A DNA stretch of 64,000 nucleotides from Adiantum capillus-veneris (Eukaryota; Streptophyta; Polypodiopsida; Polypodiales; Pteridaceae), in the NCBI GenBank assembly GCA_014529385.2, contig CM043949.1, positions 107,015,054-107,079,053 of the forward strand, written 5' to 3'. The position numbers and the translations under genes are program-made. Under the pieces are notes generated by a model, which was given only the letters and a program-made list of their open reading frames with translations, was not told where the DNA came from and made no database searches. Positions within the stretch are counted from its first letter, which is position 1. Each line of letters starts with the position of its first letter. Shown here piece after piece: positions 42,882 through 53,399 of the stretch.

Positions 42882-43625
42882 ATGCAACCTAGCCTGCCTT
42901 TCCCTTTGATGAAATTTGAAGTGCTAAAGACGAAAAAGAGACTAGAAGGGGAGCAGTATGTCGCTCTTTACGAAGGCGACATCACAAAGGAGGAACAATC
43001 AAAGAAGATAGTAGATTCACAACCTAGCTGGAGGAAAGGTTGGCTGAACAAATACCCAGCCTACCTCATCTACTTGGTGGAGGCACCAAAGGAGATTCGG
43101 GAGGATGCAACCTTCTGCCCGGTGCCAAGAGTCAGAAACTGGAAAGAGCATGGCAGGATTGCAGAAAAGAAGCCAAATTGGCTTAATTATCCCAGGATGC
43201 CAGGACCAAAGGCAGGAGAGAGAATAGGTAAAGCCTACATGGTGAAAACCCTAACAGGCACCATCAAGCTCTTTACTGGCTCTCCTGACCTTTCATGCCA
43301 GATGCTCAAGAAAATCTGCAGGACTCTCTTAGCTTGCATTGAAGTGTTCGCGCCAGATAAAGCCACGACCTCGAGTCTACTATCGACGGCCGACACGGTG
43401 TCTGATATGATGTACGATCTTTCATTGCAGCCTTCTCCAAAAGTGTTACACCTCCTATACCAAAGGATTATGTTTTTGCCTAGCTTCCACATGCAAACAT
43501 TCGAAGAAGCTTTCTACACCGGCTTTTTCACCCACGAAAGCAAAATATTCGGCCCAACCTTGACCATCGGCAACCTACGATACGAATCACATTTGCAGAT
43601 GCTCAAGACGATAGGACTTTATTGA
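42882..43625 (+). CDS. E2 accessory ORF B, unknown
   Basis: The frame is open from about 42843 without ATG (SGLDTKVLHEQW); the first ATG is at 42882. About 247 residues with EGEQYVALYEGD, WLNKYPAYLIYLVEAP, MVKTLTGTIKLFTGSPD and a C-terminal LRYESHLQMLKTIGLY. It begins a few bases before the end of the ORF A extension in another frame, so A and B may once have been one protein. No transmembrane segment or signal peptide is evident, so a classical envelope is not supported. Product not recognised. Confidence 0.65.
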   Translation: MQPSLPFPLMKFEVLKTKKRLEGEQYVALYEGDITKEEQSKKIVDSQPSWRKGWLNKYPAYLIYLVEAPKEIREDATFCPVPRVRNWKEHGRIAEKKPNWLNYPRMPGPKAGERIGKAYMVKTLTGTIKLFTGSPDLSCQMLKKICRTLLACIEVFAPDKATTSSLLSTADTVSDMMYDLSLQPSPKVLHLLYQRIMFLPSFHMQTFEEAFYTGFFTHESKIFGPTLTIGNLRYESHLQMLKTIGLY

Positions 43626-43660
43626 CCAAGCATAAAAGTCATGTCAGGGACGGCATGAAC

Positions 43661-43675
43661 GCGGGGGGGGGGGAG
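43661..43675 (+). other. E2 polypurine tract
   Basis: GCGGGGGGGGGGGAG directly precedes the TG of the 3' LTR. Confidence 0.85.
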
Positions 43676-43960
43676 TGTTGAGCCAGCAGAGGATCACACC
43701 CATATTTTTGCTCACACTCATCATTTTGTAACCATTGATTGTAATAAATGTCTTTCCGACATTAATTTTGATTTGAGCCATTCATTAAGTAACGGGACTC
43801 AATTGAGTTTCCAGCTTGTAATCCCGAAGTAATTTCACTTGCTAATGTAATTAGTTAGAGATGTTCTCACCTCCAAGGCTGAGGTATATAAGCCAAAGTT
43901 TTTGTAACCTAAGGGGAAGATTATTAATCAAAGTGAGTTTTTGAGCGCCGTGACTGTGTC

Positions 43961-44022
<62 letters not shown>

Positions 44023-44646
44023 TTATCTACTTGCTACGTGAGCTACGGAGCCGCCATTGGAAAAGCGACACCGCCATTGTGTTAGCAACGGCGAGAGCTA
44101 CGCACATATACCAAGAGTGCGCGCTATCGGCTTCTATGTGTGGTAAGTTCCTACGAGCTTCGGTGTGAGTTTTCTTCCAACTCGTGTGTCGGAATGGAGC
44201 GTGCAACATATCTATAGAACCACAACGAGTAGAGCTATACATTAGTACCATCGGGGTTAGGTTTCGGTCACCTGTATATTTAGGCCTGCCTTCATACGCG
44301 TTTACCGCACGGAGTGGTTATAGGTTGATTTTGCAGTTCAAGTCTTTAGGGTGTTGTTCTTACCTAGTGTATAAACTTCCCCTTGAGTTTGAGATCGATT
44401 CAATGATTCTAGATCCTGTTTCGTATAGCATTCGTTTGTAGTACGGATTTCAGTCACTTGCGTATTTTAGAACTTAGATTTGATCTCCTTAGTAATGATT
44501 GTCATTAGAAGGTCGAGTAGGTGATTTGACATCCACCTAGTTGTTTCCATGCGCCTGCGGGTCAAGCTCCGTCCTCGTCTGACAAATTCTGTTGTTGGTT
44601 GAGTTCTCACTATTTAGCTTCCGCTAGCGGCGTAACCGCCTTAACA
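43676..44646 (+). repeat. E2 3' LTR
   Basis: 971 bp, nearly identical to 25463-26467 apart from the shorter GA tract (43964-44020) and about a dozen substitutions. A TATA box lies at about 43885. Confidence 0.95.
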
Positions 44647-44651
44647 ATCAA
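44647..44651. repeat. E2 target-site duplication, right copy
   Basis: ATCAA, identical to 25458-25462. Confidence 0.92.
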
Positions 44652-46259
44652 TAAGTTTTTTGCAACTCAAAATGTGCATCTTTATAGCAAAGATGGAGTG
44701 CATGTTGAGAGTAGCTCAGTTAATATTTGTGAATTTTCTTATGAGCTTGCTTGTGGATGCCCTTGGTCCCTTTCCTTGGGGTAAGATACTTTTTTTCACA
44801 TCAAAGGGTTACATGAAGTAGAACTTTTCATATTGACACTAATGTTTCTTTTAGAGGGCATAACTCTTCCCAAGTGGAACACATTCTCAGAAGGCCTAGT
44901 CAAGGGCGGTTGCATGGATCTTGCTTGTGAGTATTTGGTTGACCGTGGCTTCTTGGTCACTTTGTGCTTGGTTGAGCATCTAAACAACTTTATTGCAAAG
45001 GCAAAAAGATTGGGGCTTGTGTGTCACCATACTTGGACGTTTATATGTGAGTCCAAGGCATATCGACAACCTATCACTAAAGAGGCAGTAAGTTCACTCT
45101 AGTTTTATGGATGCTTTAAACACAATTCTTGTTGCGTAATTGATTCATGAAGCTGTGCCACATTTGAAATTTGTGTTCTTGAATAGTTTCTTGATATTAC
45201 CATGTGTCTTTGGCATTGTATTGATAATATAATGCCTTAGAAAATTGTATTGATAGAGAAGGTTGGGAGAAGATTTCATAGATATTGTTTCCAACATATT
45301 GTAGCCACATGCTTGATGATTGTGCCTTTCCCATAGAAACTGATGGTGCCATTGTTAGAGGTGTGGTGGAGAGAAGTGATGTTTTCTATCAATAAGTATC
45401 ATTGCATGATGCTGCTTTAAGTAATGTTTCACAATGTTGTTTTTTGTTTTGTATGGTCTTTTCATTGCGTTTGTCATATTATTCTCACTTGCATGACAAT
45501 GAAGTCTTTTTCCATTCATTGGTGACACGGTTAGGTGGTTGTTGGCTACATTCAAAGAGAGCTATGACTATGTCTTGAATGTGTTTGCAGGGTGTAATGG
45601 TTTGGGAAGGGCCAACATATAGGATCTTAGACATTGCATGTGTCTAGAGGTAGACGATGCGCTCTATGAGAGGTGTCTATCTCCCATAGTGTGTGGACCC
45701 GTACCATGCTAATGACGAGATTTGTTTTTTAGGAGACTCTAGAAATTTCATTTTGTTGCTGCTTTTATAATGTGAATCATGTACTTCTTTGCCACACTAT
45801 TTTTGGTGGTAACTATGTGACTATATGATTGGGATGTGACTATGTGCCTATGGTTGGCATGTGTCTATGTTGGTTTTGGATTTACTATGAGGCCACCATA
45901 TGTGTGAATCTAGGAGTACTTGGTATGTGACTATGTTGGTTTATTATTTGCCTTAAAGCCCACATGGATGTCCCAAAGAGGGTGGATGGTAAATCTTGTT
46001 GAAAAAGAAAAGCTTGTACAAAGGAAACTCTAGGAAATTTTTTGTAGAGATTGAGTGCATGCACTTGTTTCTTTTATTTATTAAGAGAGCATATCATGTG
46101 AGTGCATGGTTGGCATGCGATGAATCTTACTTTCTTTTGGATTCAAAAAGTTTTTTCTTTCTCATTTGCTAAATTTTGTCTTTATGCCTATAGTTTTTGT
46201 GCATGTGTTGTCTCAGACAAGCTGAGACTATGTCATGTTGGTTTTGCAAAATCACAAAA
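44652..46259. other. Unassigned DNA right of E2
   Basis: This continues the DNA interrupted by E2. The best open frame (44833-45102, about 85 residues with LVKGGCMDLACEYLVDRGFLVTLC) has no domain I recognise. The remainder is AT-rich with no RNA gene or repeat seen. Confidence 0.4.
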
Positions 46260-47180
46260 ATAAAATCTTGCAAAATGAAAATCCCCTTTGGAATGCTTGC
46301 AAATAAGTATGTTATCCAAGAAAACTACAAATTTACCTAAATAATGTCGTAGGACTATGTCCATAAGCTTCATAAAAGAACCTGGAACATTTACCAATCC
46401 AAAGGGAAGAATAAGAAACTCAAAATGACTAAACCTTGTTGGAGATTTGTTTACGAATAACAGTGAGACTAGTACATCACTGGTGATATTTTTATCCTAA
46501 ATCAATCATTGTGATATATCTATCCCCTTAGCATTGGTAAAAGCGCTCATCAACTCTAGGCATAGGATATTTTGTTAAACCATGATAGTCAACACACATG
46601 CACATAGAACCATCCTCCTTCACCACGAGCATGAGAGATGCCCATGGAGTAGAACAAGTTTGAATAGACTCCTTACTCTGAGATAATCAACAAGCTTACA
46701 TTGTAGCTAAGTAACTTATAATCGGCTAAGCCAATATGTGGGTTTGTTAATAGGCTTTTTCATTCTTGAGGTAAAGGAAAAACATGGGAACCATCAACTT
46801 CAAATTGAAGGGCGTTATGCTGATAGCTAATGTTTCAGAGTAGGTCCAAGGCCGTAAAGCAACTCATATCCAAGAACCACATCAGCTCGTGGCATGTTCA
46901 TAACTTGAAAATCCAATGTCATCTTATGGCCTTACACTTCTAGTGGCACGTATTTAACCATATTATCCCAAATATCATAGCCTTGCCCTTGTATAAGAGA
47001 TATTGTATAACTATGTAGGTTGTTAATCATTGGAAGCTTTAATCGCTTGACCAAATCATAATTCCAAAACTATGAATTTCTCCATCATCAATCAGGATGT
47101 GCACCTTGTGCTCATCACTGTAACCATAAAGACGAGGAGCTAAATCATGAGGATCCACTTGCTGCTATCACAAGGAAGCT
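46260..47180 (-). pseudogene. Ty3/gypsy PR-RT relic, other lineage
   Basis: On the minus strand from right to left: HKVHILIDDGEIHSF (decayed protease loop, about 47100), VVLGYELLYGLGP (protease LG box, about 46880), a decayed RRMVLCACVLTIM stretch (RT DGSMRMCVDYR-like), FEFLILPFGLVNVPGSFMKLMD and LGKFVVFLDNILI (RT motifs with a decayed xxDD box). The wording FEFLILPFGL...FVVFLD is closer to chromovirus-type RT than to E1 or E2. Many stops and shifts; no LTRs seen. Confidence 0.75.
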
Positions 47181-47339
47181 ATAAGTAAGCATTCATGTAC
47201 CATTAGGAAAAATATGAACCCTCTAGGGGCCCTTTGGGATTAAGGTTAATTAGAGGCCAGCCAATGAGAAGAGGGTGGTGGACACACTCTATGCCCTCAA
47301 AAATGTAGGGGGACAAAGTAGTCTTACAGTTCTTAATGG

Positions 47340-47395
47340 CCTTTTACCTAGTGAGAAGGTGGGGGGAGGGGGGGGAGGTGGGCCATATGGAACCT
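47340..47395. other. G-rich tract
   Basis: A purine-rich stretch with GGGGGGAGGGGGGGGAGG runs, which could form a G-quadruplex on the plus strand. No neighbouring LTR was found to make it a polypurine tract. Confidence 0.45.
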
Positions 47396-47895
47396 CCAAC
47401 TTCCCTCCTTTTTGATCCAGTTTTGAAAAAATCCCAAAATTTTGAATTTTTCCAAAATTTTCAAAACTCAAATATTACCTTCTTAAACCCCCCCTAAATC
47501 TATTTTATGGTCAAAAAAGCATTTTTTGACCCCAAAAAGTCAAAACGTGCACCCAAAAACTCTAAAATTCAAATTTTTAAAGAGACTTTTGAAACATCTT
47601 TTTTTGCTATCAAGAGCCCCCCCAAAAGTAGTCCTTAGAAAAAAAGTGATTTTCTCTCTCTGGAACCCCTTTTCCAACCCCTCTTTCGTTGCAACCATCA
47701 CACTCACCCTCTACTCCAACACTCTCTCTCTATACCATCTCCATTGCTATAGCAAGGAAGCTCCTCTCTCCTCCCCTACCACCTTCCATTGCCACACCAA
47801 GCAAGGGTTAACCCCCTTCTCCTATCACTTTATCCCACCTACATTGTAGCAACAAGCAAGGTCCTGATCCTTCTCCTAATTTTCTTTGTTCAACC
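47396..47895. other. Stretch without a gene; pyrimidine-rich
   Basis: AT-rich DNA with several homopolymers, then a CT/CCC-rich stretch (47640-47880) resembling a plant 5' untranslated leader before the small frame at 47896. Confidence 0.4.
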
Positions 47896-48189
47896 ATGGC
47901 TAGCTCTACTTCACAAAGGCGGCCAAAGGATGAGGTCACAACACTTGCATGCCACAACACAAGAGGTATAGATGATGAGTGGGTGTCACAAGAGTTCACC
48001 AAAGGTGCTTGGGTATACATGCAACCATCTGCTATTGGCCCTCATCGTGTGCGGAATCGTGCAAACTTGGATCATCATTGGAAAGGAAAGCTCCTTGGCT
48101 TCAATAACCACAAAGACAAGGGGACCATAGCCATTGTGCAACATGTTTTCTCAATGTCAAGCATGCAATTGCAACAACCTCCTCGATAA
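47896..48189 (+). CDS. Small ORF, unknown
   Basis: A 97-codon ATG frame after a CT-rich leader. The start MASSTSQRRPKDEVTTLACHN with RNRANLDHHWKGKLLGF has a conserved-looking C-x-H / H-H pattern that could be part of a BED-type zinc finger, as in plant hAT transposase relatives; this is only a resemblance. No continuation was found downstream. Confidence 0.35.
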   Translation: MASSTSQRRPKDEVTTLACHNTRGIDDEWVSQEFTKGAWVYMQPSAIGPHRVRNRANLDHHWKGKLLGFNNHKDKGTIAIVQHVFSMSSMQLQQPPR

Positions 48190-48312
48190 AAAGACAATGA
48201 AGGATAAAAAAAAATACATGAAAATTAGTATAGTGTTTTACCTCCTTCTCCTTGTCATCCTCATCCCTGTTGCCCTTTCCATCCAAGTCAATGCTCCCTT
48301 GCATCGCACCTA

Positions 48313-49303
48313 CTAGCTTTGGATCATCATATGGGGGGTTGCGTAGTGGCATAGGCATCCTAGCGGCCTCAACTTGGCTTGCGTGGCTTGGAATTCTTCC
48401 TCAGCCACGTGGAACTGCTCTGCTGCCAGGACCTCTGCACACACAACTGCAATAGTGTCAACAACAAAGTCTCCAAGTAGCAAGAGCTTGCTTTCAAGGG
48501 CATCTGGCGTATTTTCCAAGGGAATTTGGTGTTGTTGCATAGCACGCTCAAGCATTCATCCATGTGCAGACCAAATGCTTTCTCCAAATCATACATGAAC
48601 ACATACTCCTCCCCATCCAATACCACTGAGGAGAAGTGGCTTATTTCCACCTCTGGGATAGCCTCATCCGTCGATGGTAGTGGAACTATAGTGTCACTAA
48701 GGCCAGCCATGACGATGGATTTCTCTACCACCTCTTCAAGCCCCTTGGGTTACTCGAGCATAAGTGTCTGTCCTTCTGCTGCAAGTTTCATGGGGTCAAC
48801 CACCTGCTCCTTGGTTTCCTTGATGAAGGACCCAACTTGAAGGTGTGGTAGGTGGAGCTCCTCCAAATCAGGTTCCTCGCTCACCAAGAAGATGAATGTT
48901 GCCAGCCGAGAAAGGTACTCCACCCCCAACTTGCACTTCTTGAGCGCTGACACCCCTGGGGCTTGCTCGTCCAAGAAATGGCCTGCGTCGGCGGCAATTT
49001 CTTGGAACCGTCGCAACCGCTTGGAGAGTGGGCGATCACCTTTGTGTATGTAGCCCAAAATATTGCAAGGCACCTAGATCCCGACATGTGGGGAGATATA
49101 TATGGAATATTTTATGATGTGCTCCTCCATGAACGCAGAAATCTCGACAAATGCATCCATGTGAAGGGCACGTCAAGGTCACGGAAACAAGTAAAGAGGG
49201 TGTGGAGGTACAATTTTCCTTTGTTTTTGGTGTCCTCGAGGAAGAGGATGAAGTGTGACAAAGGGATGGATGTGGGTGCAAATGCAGAGGCTGTGGAGTT
49301 GTC
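48313..49303 (-). pseudogene. Decayed protein-coding gene, unknown
   Basis: A minus-strand ATG near 49303 (MDNSTASAFAPTSI) starts a frame that shifts near 49150. It then reads GYIHKGDRPLSKRLRRFQEIAA, YLSRLATFIFLVSEEPDLEEL, ISHFSSVVLDGEEYVFMYDLEKAFG, and after a further shift near 48560 ERAMQQHQIPLENTPDALESKL and VCAEVLAAEQFHVAEEE. In-frame stops also occur (for example TAA at about 48749). Overall about 320 residues. The composition is that of a real globular protein. I do not recognise the family. Confidence 0.5.
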
Positions 49304-49559
49304 CATGTCTAGCGTGGGGTGCAGATAGAGAGTGGAGGAGTTCAAGTGTTGCGAAAGTGAAAAGTGTGAATGAGTTATGCCATCCCCTTTTATAATGGTC
49401 CCTTTTTTAAAGACACTTTTTTCCACACAAAAAAAAGGCGCTTTCACCAAAAAATGATCTCTCGTCTCAATGTGAAAATTTATATTCAAATCATGTTGAT
49501 TACATTGGGGATTGTTTTCAAAATTGCAAGATTTACAAAGCTATAAGAGTGATAGCATA

Positions 49560-50542
49560 GTTCCATCCATGCGCCAGTCCTCCTTGACCTTCAATTTGTC
49601 TTCCATTCTCTTCCCAATCTATGGACATTCATTACAATAAGCATCCAATGATCGACAAACTATGATGTATTGAAAATGTGGTGGAAGGATTCTCATCTTG
49701 TGACCTTGTAAACAAAATTGCGCTTGTTGAAGGGCCTCAAAACCCATAATAACCAAATGTTCTCGCACATTACTGAGAGTCCAATGCTTGTTCACTTGGA
49801 CCACCTCCAAAGCATCGTTGGGCATCCTCACTGCAATGTCAAAGCTTGCAATAGCGCCGTATACACTCTATAATGGAGTCCAAACTCCAAGCTTGCACAT
49901 CCAACAATCATAGTGGAATCGTAAGTACAAAGAGGTGAGGTATTTTAAATAGCGCATCCCAATACCTGAAGCTCCAACCTTACAATGGTACAGGTCTCCA
50001 TTGTGCATGCCCTCCACAAAACTCCAGTCCTCTTCTAAAAGCCTTCCTAATTCCTCATATTGCACATCTTTACATACATGCATTGTGGTAGTCTCCACAA
50101 ATCCAAACTCTTTAACAATGTGCACAAAACAATGAATAGGCAAACACCAACTCAAGCCCACAGACCTAGAAGCTTTAGAGTATTTCAAAGAGTTTTGGAC
50201 ATCTATTATCATCTTTTGCTTGAAAGATGCCACCGACCACAAATCTGGTTGTGGTCACTCCATAATTAATAAGGAAGTTACTTTGATGGGTTCAAGCGTT
50301 CTAAACTCTTGTGTAGAAGTAGGCACAATATAGGAGTGAGAATCGAAGAAAATCCTTCTTTGAACCAGTTTGATTGGGCAAAGATGTGCGAATATTGTTG
50401 CTCCAATATCTGCATGTATAGCATTGAATGTGCTGGAGAGACTATGTAGTGGCTGCTCCTCCACCAATGTGGATGGGAGTATGACTATAAATGCATGGAA
50501 AATCTTGGAGGTTGATGATTTTGCAGCAAGGATGGGTGGCAA
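49560..50542 (-). pseudogene. Decayed gene, one frame with nonsense codons
   Basis: A single minus-strand frame from 50542 to about 49560 is broken by a TGA (50255), a TAG near 49868 and a TAG near 49619, with no sign of a frameshift. Segments include LCPIKLVQRRIFFDSHSYIV, VHIVKEFGFVETTTMHVCKDVQYEELGRLLEEDWSFVEGMHNGD, IGMRYLKYLTSLYLRFHYDCW and VREHLVIMGFEALQQAQFC. Total about 320 codons. Family not recognised. An overlapping plus-strand frame (50370-50891) could be the real one instead. Confidence 0.45.
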
Positions 50543-50891
50543 GCGGTGGAAGGGCTTTGGACCTCAGTCTTCCCTTGCGCATTACCTAGGACAACTCCCC
50601 CTTGGCGATGTTGCCGTTGTCCATAATGAAGTTACTCCCCAAGGACATTTTATGAAGTGGTCGTTAAAAGATTTGGGCAAGGTTTTGTGTTTGTGCACCA
50701 TTACTCAAACTGCACATCTTGTGTTCGTAGTGCGTAGATCCCTTGTATGCACAGCATTTGGCACTGGCTTCCATAATAAAGTGCTTGCCCAGATAGGGAT
50801 ACATGCTTCCATTGGCTCAATTGACCCAAAGGCCATAGCACAGTCCCTCTTGACTGTGGAGTTGCCTTACGCACAAGAGAGGCGCCAGTAA
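50370..50891 (+). CDS. Plus-strand ORF, uncertain
   Basis: 173 open codons with SMTINAWKILEVDDFAARMGG, LGQLPLGDVAVVHNEVTPQG and KVLAQIGIHASIGSIDPKAIAQ. It overlaps the minus-strand pseudogene in its first third, and only one can be real there. No known domain. A start inside a larger gene or a chance frame are both possible. Confidence 0.3.
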   Translation: MIGQRCANIVAPISACIALNVLERLCSGCSSTNVDGSMTINAWKILEVDDFAARMGGKRWKGFGPQSSLAHYLGQLPLGDVAVVHNEVTPQGHFMKWSLKDLGKVLCLCTITQTAHLVFVVRRSLVCTAFGTGFHNKVLAQIGIHASIGSIDPKAIAQSLLTVELPYAQERRQ

Positions 50892-51221
50892 ATGGTCAAG
50901 AAAATTATGAACTCCTCAGATGTATGATGTAAAATCAACTTTTTGGAAGTAATAAAAATATTTTGAATTGTCTCTCTATCTAGTACATTCTTCTACATAT
51001 GATACGTCAATCTTGAAAATTGTTGTAATTGGTGATATTTTTCAATAAGCTGTGTCATTTTGGTTTGAAGTAACAACACAACGGAAGTTGGATGCATATG
51101 ATTACTCCTTTCAACTTACCTTAGTTCTGGGGACAATATAAAACACATATGAGCAAAAAGGAGTGGTATCTCTACAATAATGCTGCAAAAACAATTTCTT
51201 TCACTTAATCTATATTTTTAA
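50892..51221. other. AT-rich stretch without a gene
   Basis: No gene, repeat or RNA motif recognised. Confidence 0.4.
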
Positions 51222-51345
51222 AGTATCCTGGGGGGCAGGCAAGCCTATAAAGTGCAAAAAAAAAGAGTGTCCACAAAGGCGCGCAAATGGCTCATCCATC
51301 ATTTTTGGATGGTTGTCTTGAGCGCCCTTGTGACCACCCTTTTTT
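51222..51345. mobile_element. Foldback (MITE-like) element, copy a
   Basis: The arms GTCCACAAAGGCGCGCAAATGG...CATCCATCA and TGGATGG...GAGCGCCCTTGTGACCACC are near reverse complements around a TTTTT loop. It shares arm sequences (AAGTGCAAAAAA, GCCCTTGTGACCACC) with copy b. The outer ends are decayed. No transposase is encoded. Confidence 0.7.
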
Positions 51346-51515
51346 CGGCATATGGAACCTATGTTTGCACTCAAAGACACTCAGAATTTAAGTTTTCAAG
51401 CACACTATACCTCCTTCAGCTCTACCTAATAGTTCCCTGCACCAAAAGGCCCAATTAGATTGAACAGTTAAAAAATCTAGTTTAATGTTGCATAAACACA
51501 TGGTTTCACTATATG

Positions 51516-51696
51516 TTAACTTTTTTGGTATCCTTTGGGGTAAACAAAGCTAGAAAATGCAAAAAAATTGGTGGTCACTAGGGCGTGCAGGTCAGCCATC
51601 CAAAACTGATGGATGGACCATTTGCACGCCCTTGTGGCCACCATGTATTTTGCACTTTCTAGGCTTGTTTACCCCATATGATACCCAAAAAGTTAA
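51516..51696. mobile_element. Foldback (MITE-like) element, copy b
   Basis: About 181 bp that is almost entirely an inverted repeat. TTAACTTTTTTGGTATC...GGGGTAAACAAAGCTAGAAA...ACTAGGGCGTGCA pairs with TGCACGCCCTTGTGG...CTTTCTAGGCTTGTTTACCCC...AAAAAGTTAA. The flanks are TA-rich, so a TA target duplication is possible but not distinguishable. The two copies in tandem suggest a local family. Confidence 0.82.
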
Positions 51697-51859
51697 TATT
51701 TGATATATATTTAACTCTTCATGTTTAGAAGCAATAAACTCAAAAGACATGGATAATAGACACAATAGACACGAAACTGTTAATCATTTTATCATTGCAA
51801 AGTCATCTATCTCATTACAAAGATAAGGATGTGCAATACAAAAAGAGGGGTAACTTGGG

Positions 51860-52774
51860 CTAATGCTCGAAGTCCCCTCGCAATCGACATGCAAGCTGCA
51901 TATCTTTTGGCTGTATTGTCACTCGCTTTGCATGTATGCCGCATAGGTTGGTATCTTCCAACACCGGAATGATGTGGGACTCTGCAGCTTCTTGAATAGC
52001 CTCTAACACTATTGCTTGCATTCTATACTGATTTCCATAGCTTTGAAGCACCTCCTTCACTGTGCGATCAAAGGGGGCGTGTCAAATTAAAAGCTCTATA
52101 GTCTTCGGGTAGTGCCAAATTTTTGCAAATGCCGTTGCTATTTTTCGGCGCCGCTGAGGTTGTATTGAGGACACTTGCACATTTGCTGGCTGGCAGCGTT
52201 TAGGCTTCTTGAAAAACTTTGACTTGCACCTGTTTACATGCTTAGGGGTTGGATTTGCAGCCTCTTCTGATTCATCCTCTTCCCTTGGCTCCCGATCTTG
52301 TGTTGTGGGGAGAGCTCCTTGGCCTCGAGGTAGTGTCTTCCCCCCAACGGGCACCCGGTGTGTGCGCGGTATATTAGCTCGCTGCCATGGTGGCTTTGTC
52401 TCTAATTCAGTGTCTGTATGGACCACCGGAGTTTTGGATGGTCCTGCTTGTGATTTGTGGCATGACAACTCCTCCCTATTGGACTTTGGTGTTTGCTGGT
52501 CCTCTTCTTCTCTCCAACGTTGGGCGCGTTGCTTCATTCTTTGTCTAGGTGTTTGTTCTTGTGGACATAAAGATTCTTTAGCCCTCGATGACTCTTGTGA
52601 CCTACTACCATGCCCACTGCTAGAAGAGTGCCTGAAACGGCTAGGTGTTCGTGGCCATTTTCTTGTGCCTTTAAGCCATGCCGGCTTCTCACATCCTTGG
52701 AGGGTGTTTTTGTTGGTAGGCGGTGCTCTTTTGTGGTTTGTTTGGTGCGCGCCATTTGTATGGTAAGAGGTCAC
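51860..52774 (-). pseudogene. Histone H3-like gene with long N-terminal tail
   Basis: The C-terminal 100 codons match histone H3: HYPKTIELLI, then APFDRTVKEVLQSYG, EAIQEAAESHIIP, LEDTNLCGIHAKRVTIQPKDMQLACRLRG (canonical: EDTNLCAIHAKRVTI.PKDIQLARRIRG). A TGA at 52082 replaces the Arg after ELLI, as expected from CGA-to-TGA. In the other frame the ATG at 52755 gives MARTKQTTKEHRLPTK, an exact H3 MARTKQT start; a one-base shift then joins the main frame. The tail is about 200 residues and rich in Arg, Ser, Pro and Lys, versus about 44 in canonical H3. A long tail recalls CenH3, but loop 1 has no insertion, so CenH3 is not established. Confidence 0.82.
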
Positions 52775-53300
52775 CCGTGCTTAAGAAATGAGTGGTTTAT
52801 GAGAGCATGCAATATTTATAAGGGTCTATTTTAAAACGGCCCTGTTCACACTAATTTTGAAAAAAAACTATTATTTTTTAAATGAACATGTCGTTAAGAG
52901 TTGGACCCTGCCTTCACGTGTAGTCACTCGTGCAGAATCCACTTTGACCCTTATCGCGCTCTGCATTGGCGCCATACAGCATGCTTGGAGGGGCCTTGTG
53001 ACATTTGCCACTTGTTGCTATGCTCTTGACGACTCCATTTTGGCACTTCATAGCAATCTTGGTATTGTCGTGCATGCTCCATTGTGAGCTTACGAGCAAA
53101 TGTTGTGCAAAAAAACTAGCTGAACATCTCATCCAAATAATTGGATTGCACCATTCCGCCACCATGTCGAGTATTTTTGAAGTACACTCCCTTGCTCGAT
53201 AATGGGACTTCTCCATGCCTTGAGTGCTAAAAATGTCAAGGATCCATATTTGTGTATAAAAAATGCACCATGCACAAATAAGATATGTTGTTCACATGAG
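52775..53300. other. Region upstream of the H3-like gene
   Basis: A minus-strand frame of 100 codons (52914-53216; KSHYRARECTSKILDMVAEW, CSASFFAQHLLVSSQWS) is open but has no domain I recognise, and it ends before the H3-like start. It may be a further exon of the 53.4-56.0 kb gene or chance. No promoter element was identified. Confidence 0.35.
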
Positions 53301-53399
53301 TAAACGATCCACATTATTTAAAGAAAACCATCCCTTGTAATAAGTTCACCACGTAACATGACTTATCATGTAATGTGTGATGTTATTTTCACCCAAAGA

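Larger units (their letters stand above)
25463..44646 (+). mobile_element. E2: 19.2-kb Ty3/gypsy retrotransposon with extra ORFs
   Basis: LTRs lie at 25463-26467 and 43676-44646 with TG/CA ends, and ATCAA target duplications flank the element. The PBS is at 26470, and gag, protease, RT, RNase H, integrase, a second retropepsin-like domain, a W-x-P-K tail, a 2.9-kb non-coding block, a coiled-coil accessory ORF, a second accessory ORF and a polypurine tract follow. Outside the GA tract the LTRs differ at about a dozen sites, so insertion is fairly recent. Even so, gag and pol show single-base shifts and two stop codons. The size, PBS and extra 3' ORF place it with OTA-type (Tat/Athila-like) elements, but the lineage is inferred. 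Confidence 0.94.

Noticed and set aside
42882-43625. Accessory ORF B as a viral envelope
   Set aside because: No signal peptide, transmembrane segment or fusion-like segment is visible.
51860-52774. H3-like gene as a firm centromeric H3
   Set aside because: Only the long tail supports it; loop 1 lacks the insertion usual in CenH3, so the call was kept as H3-like.
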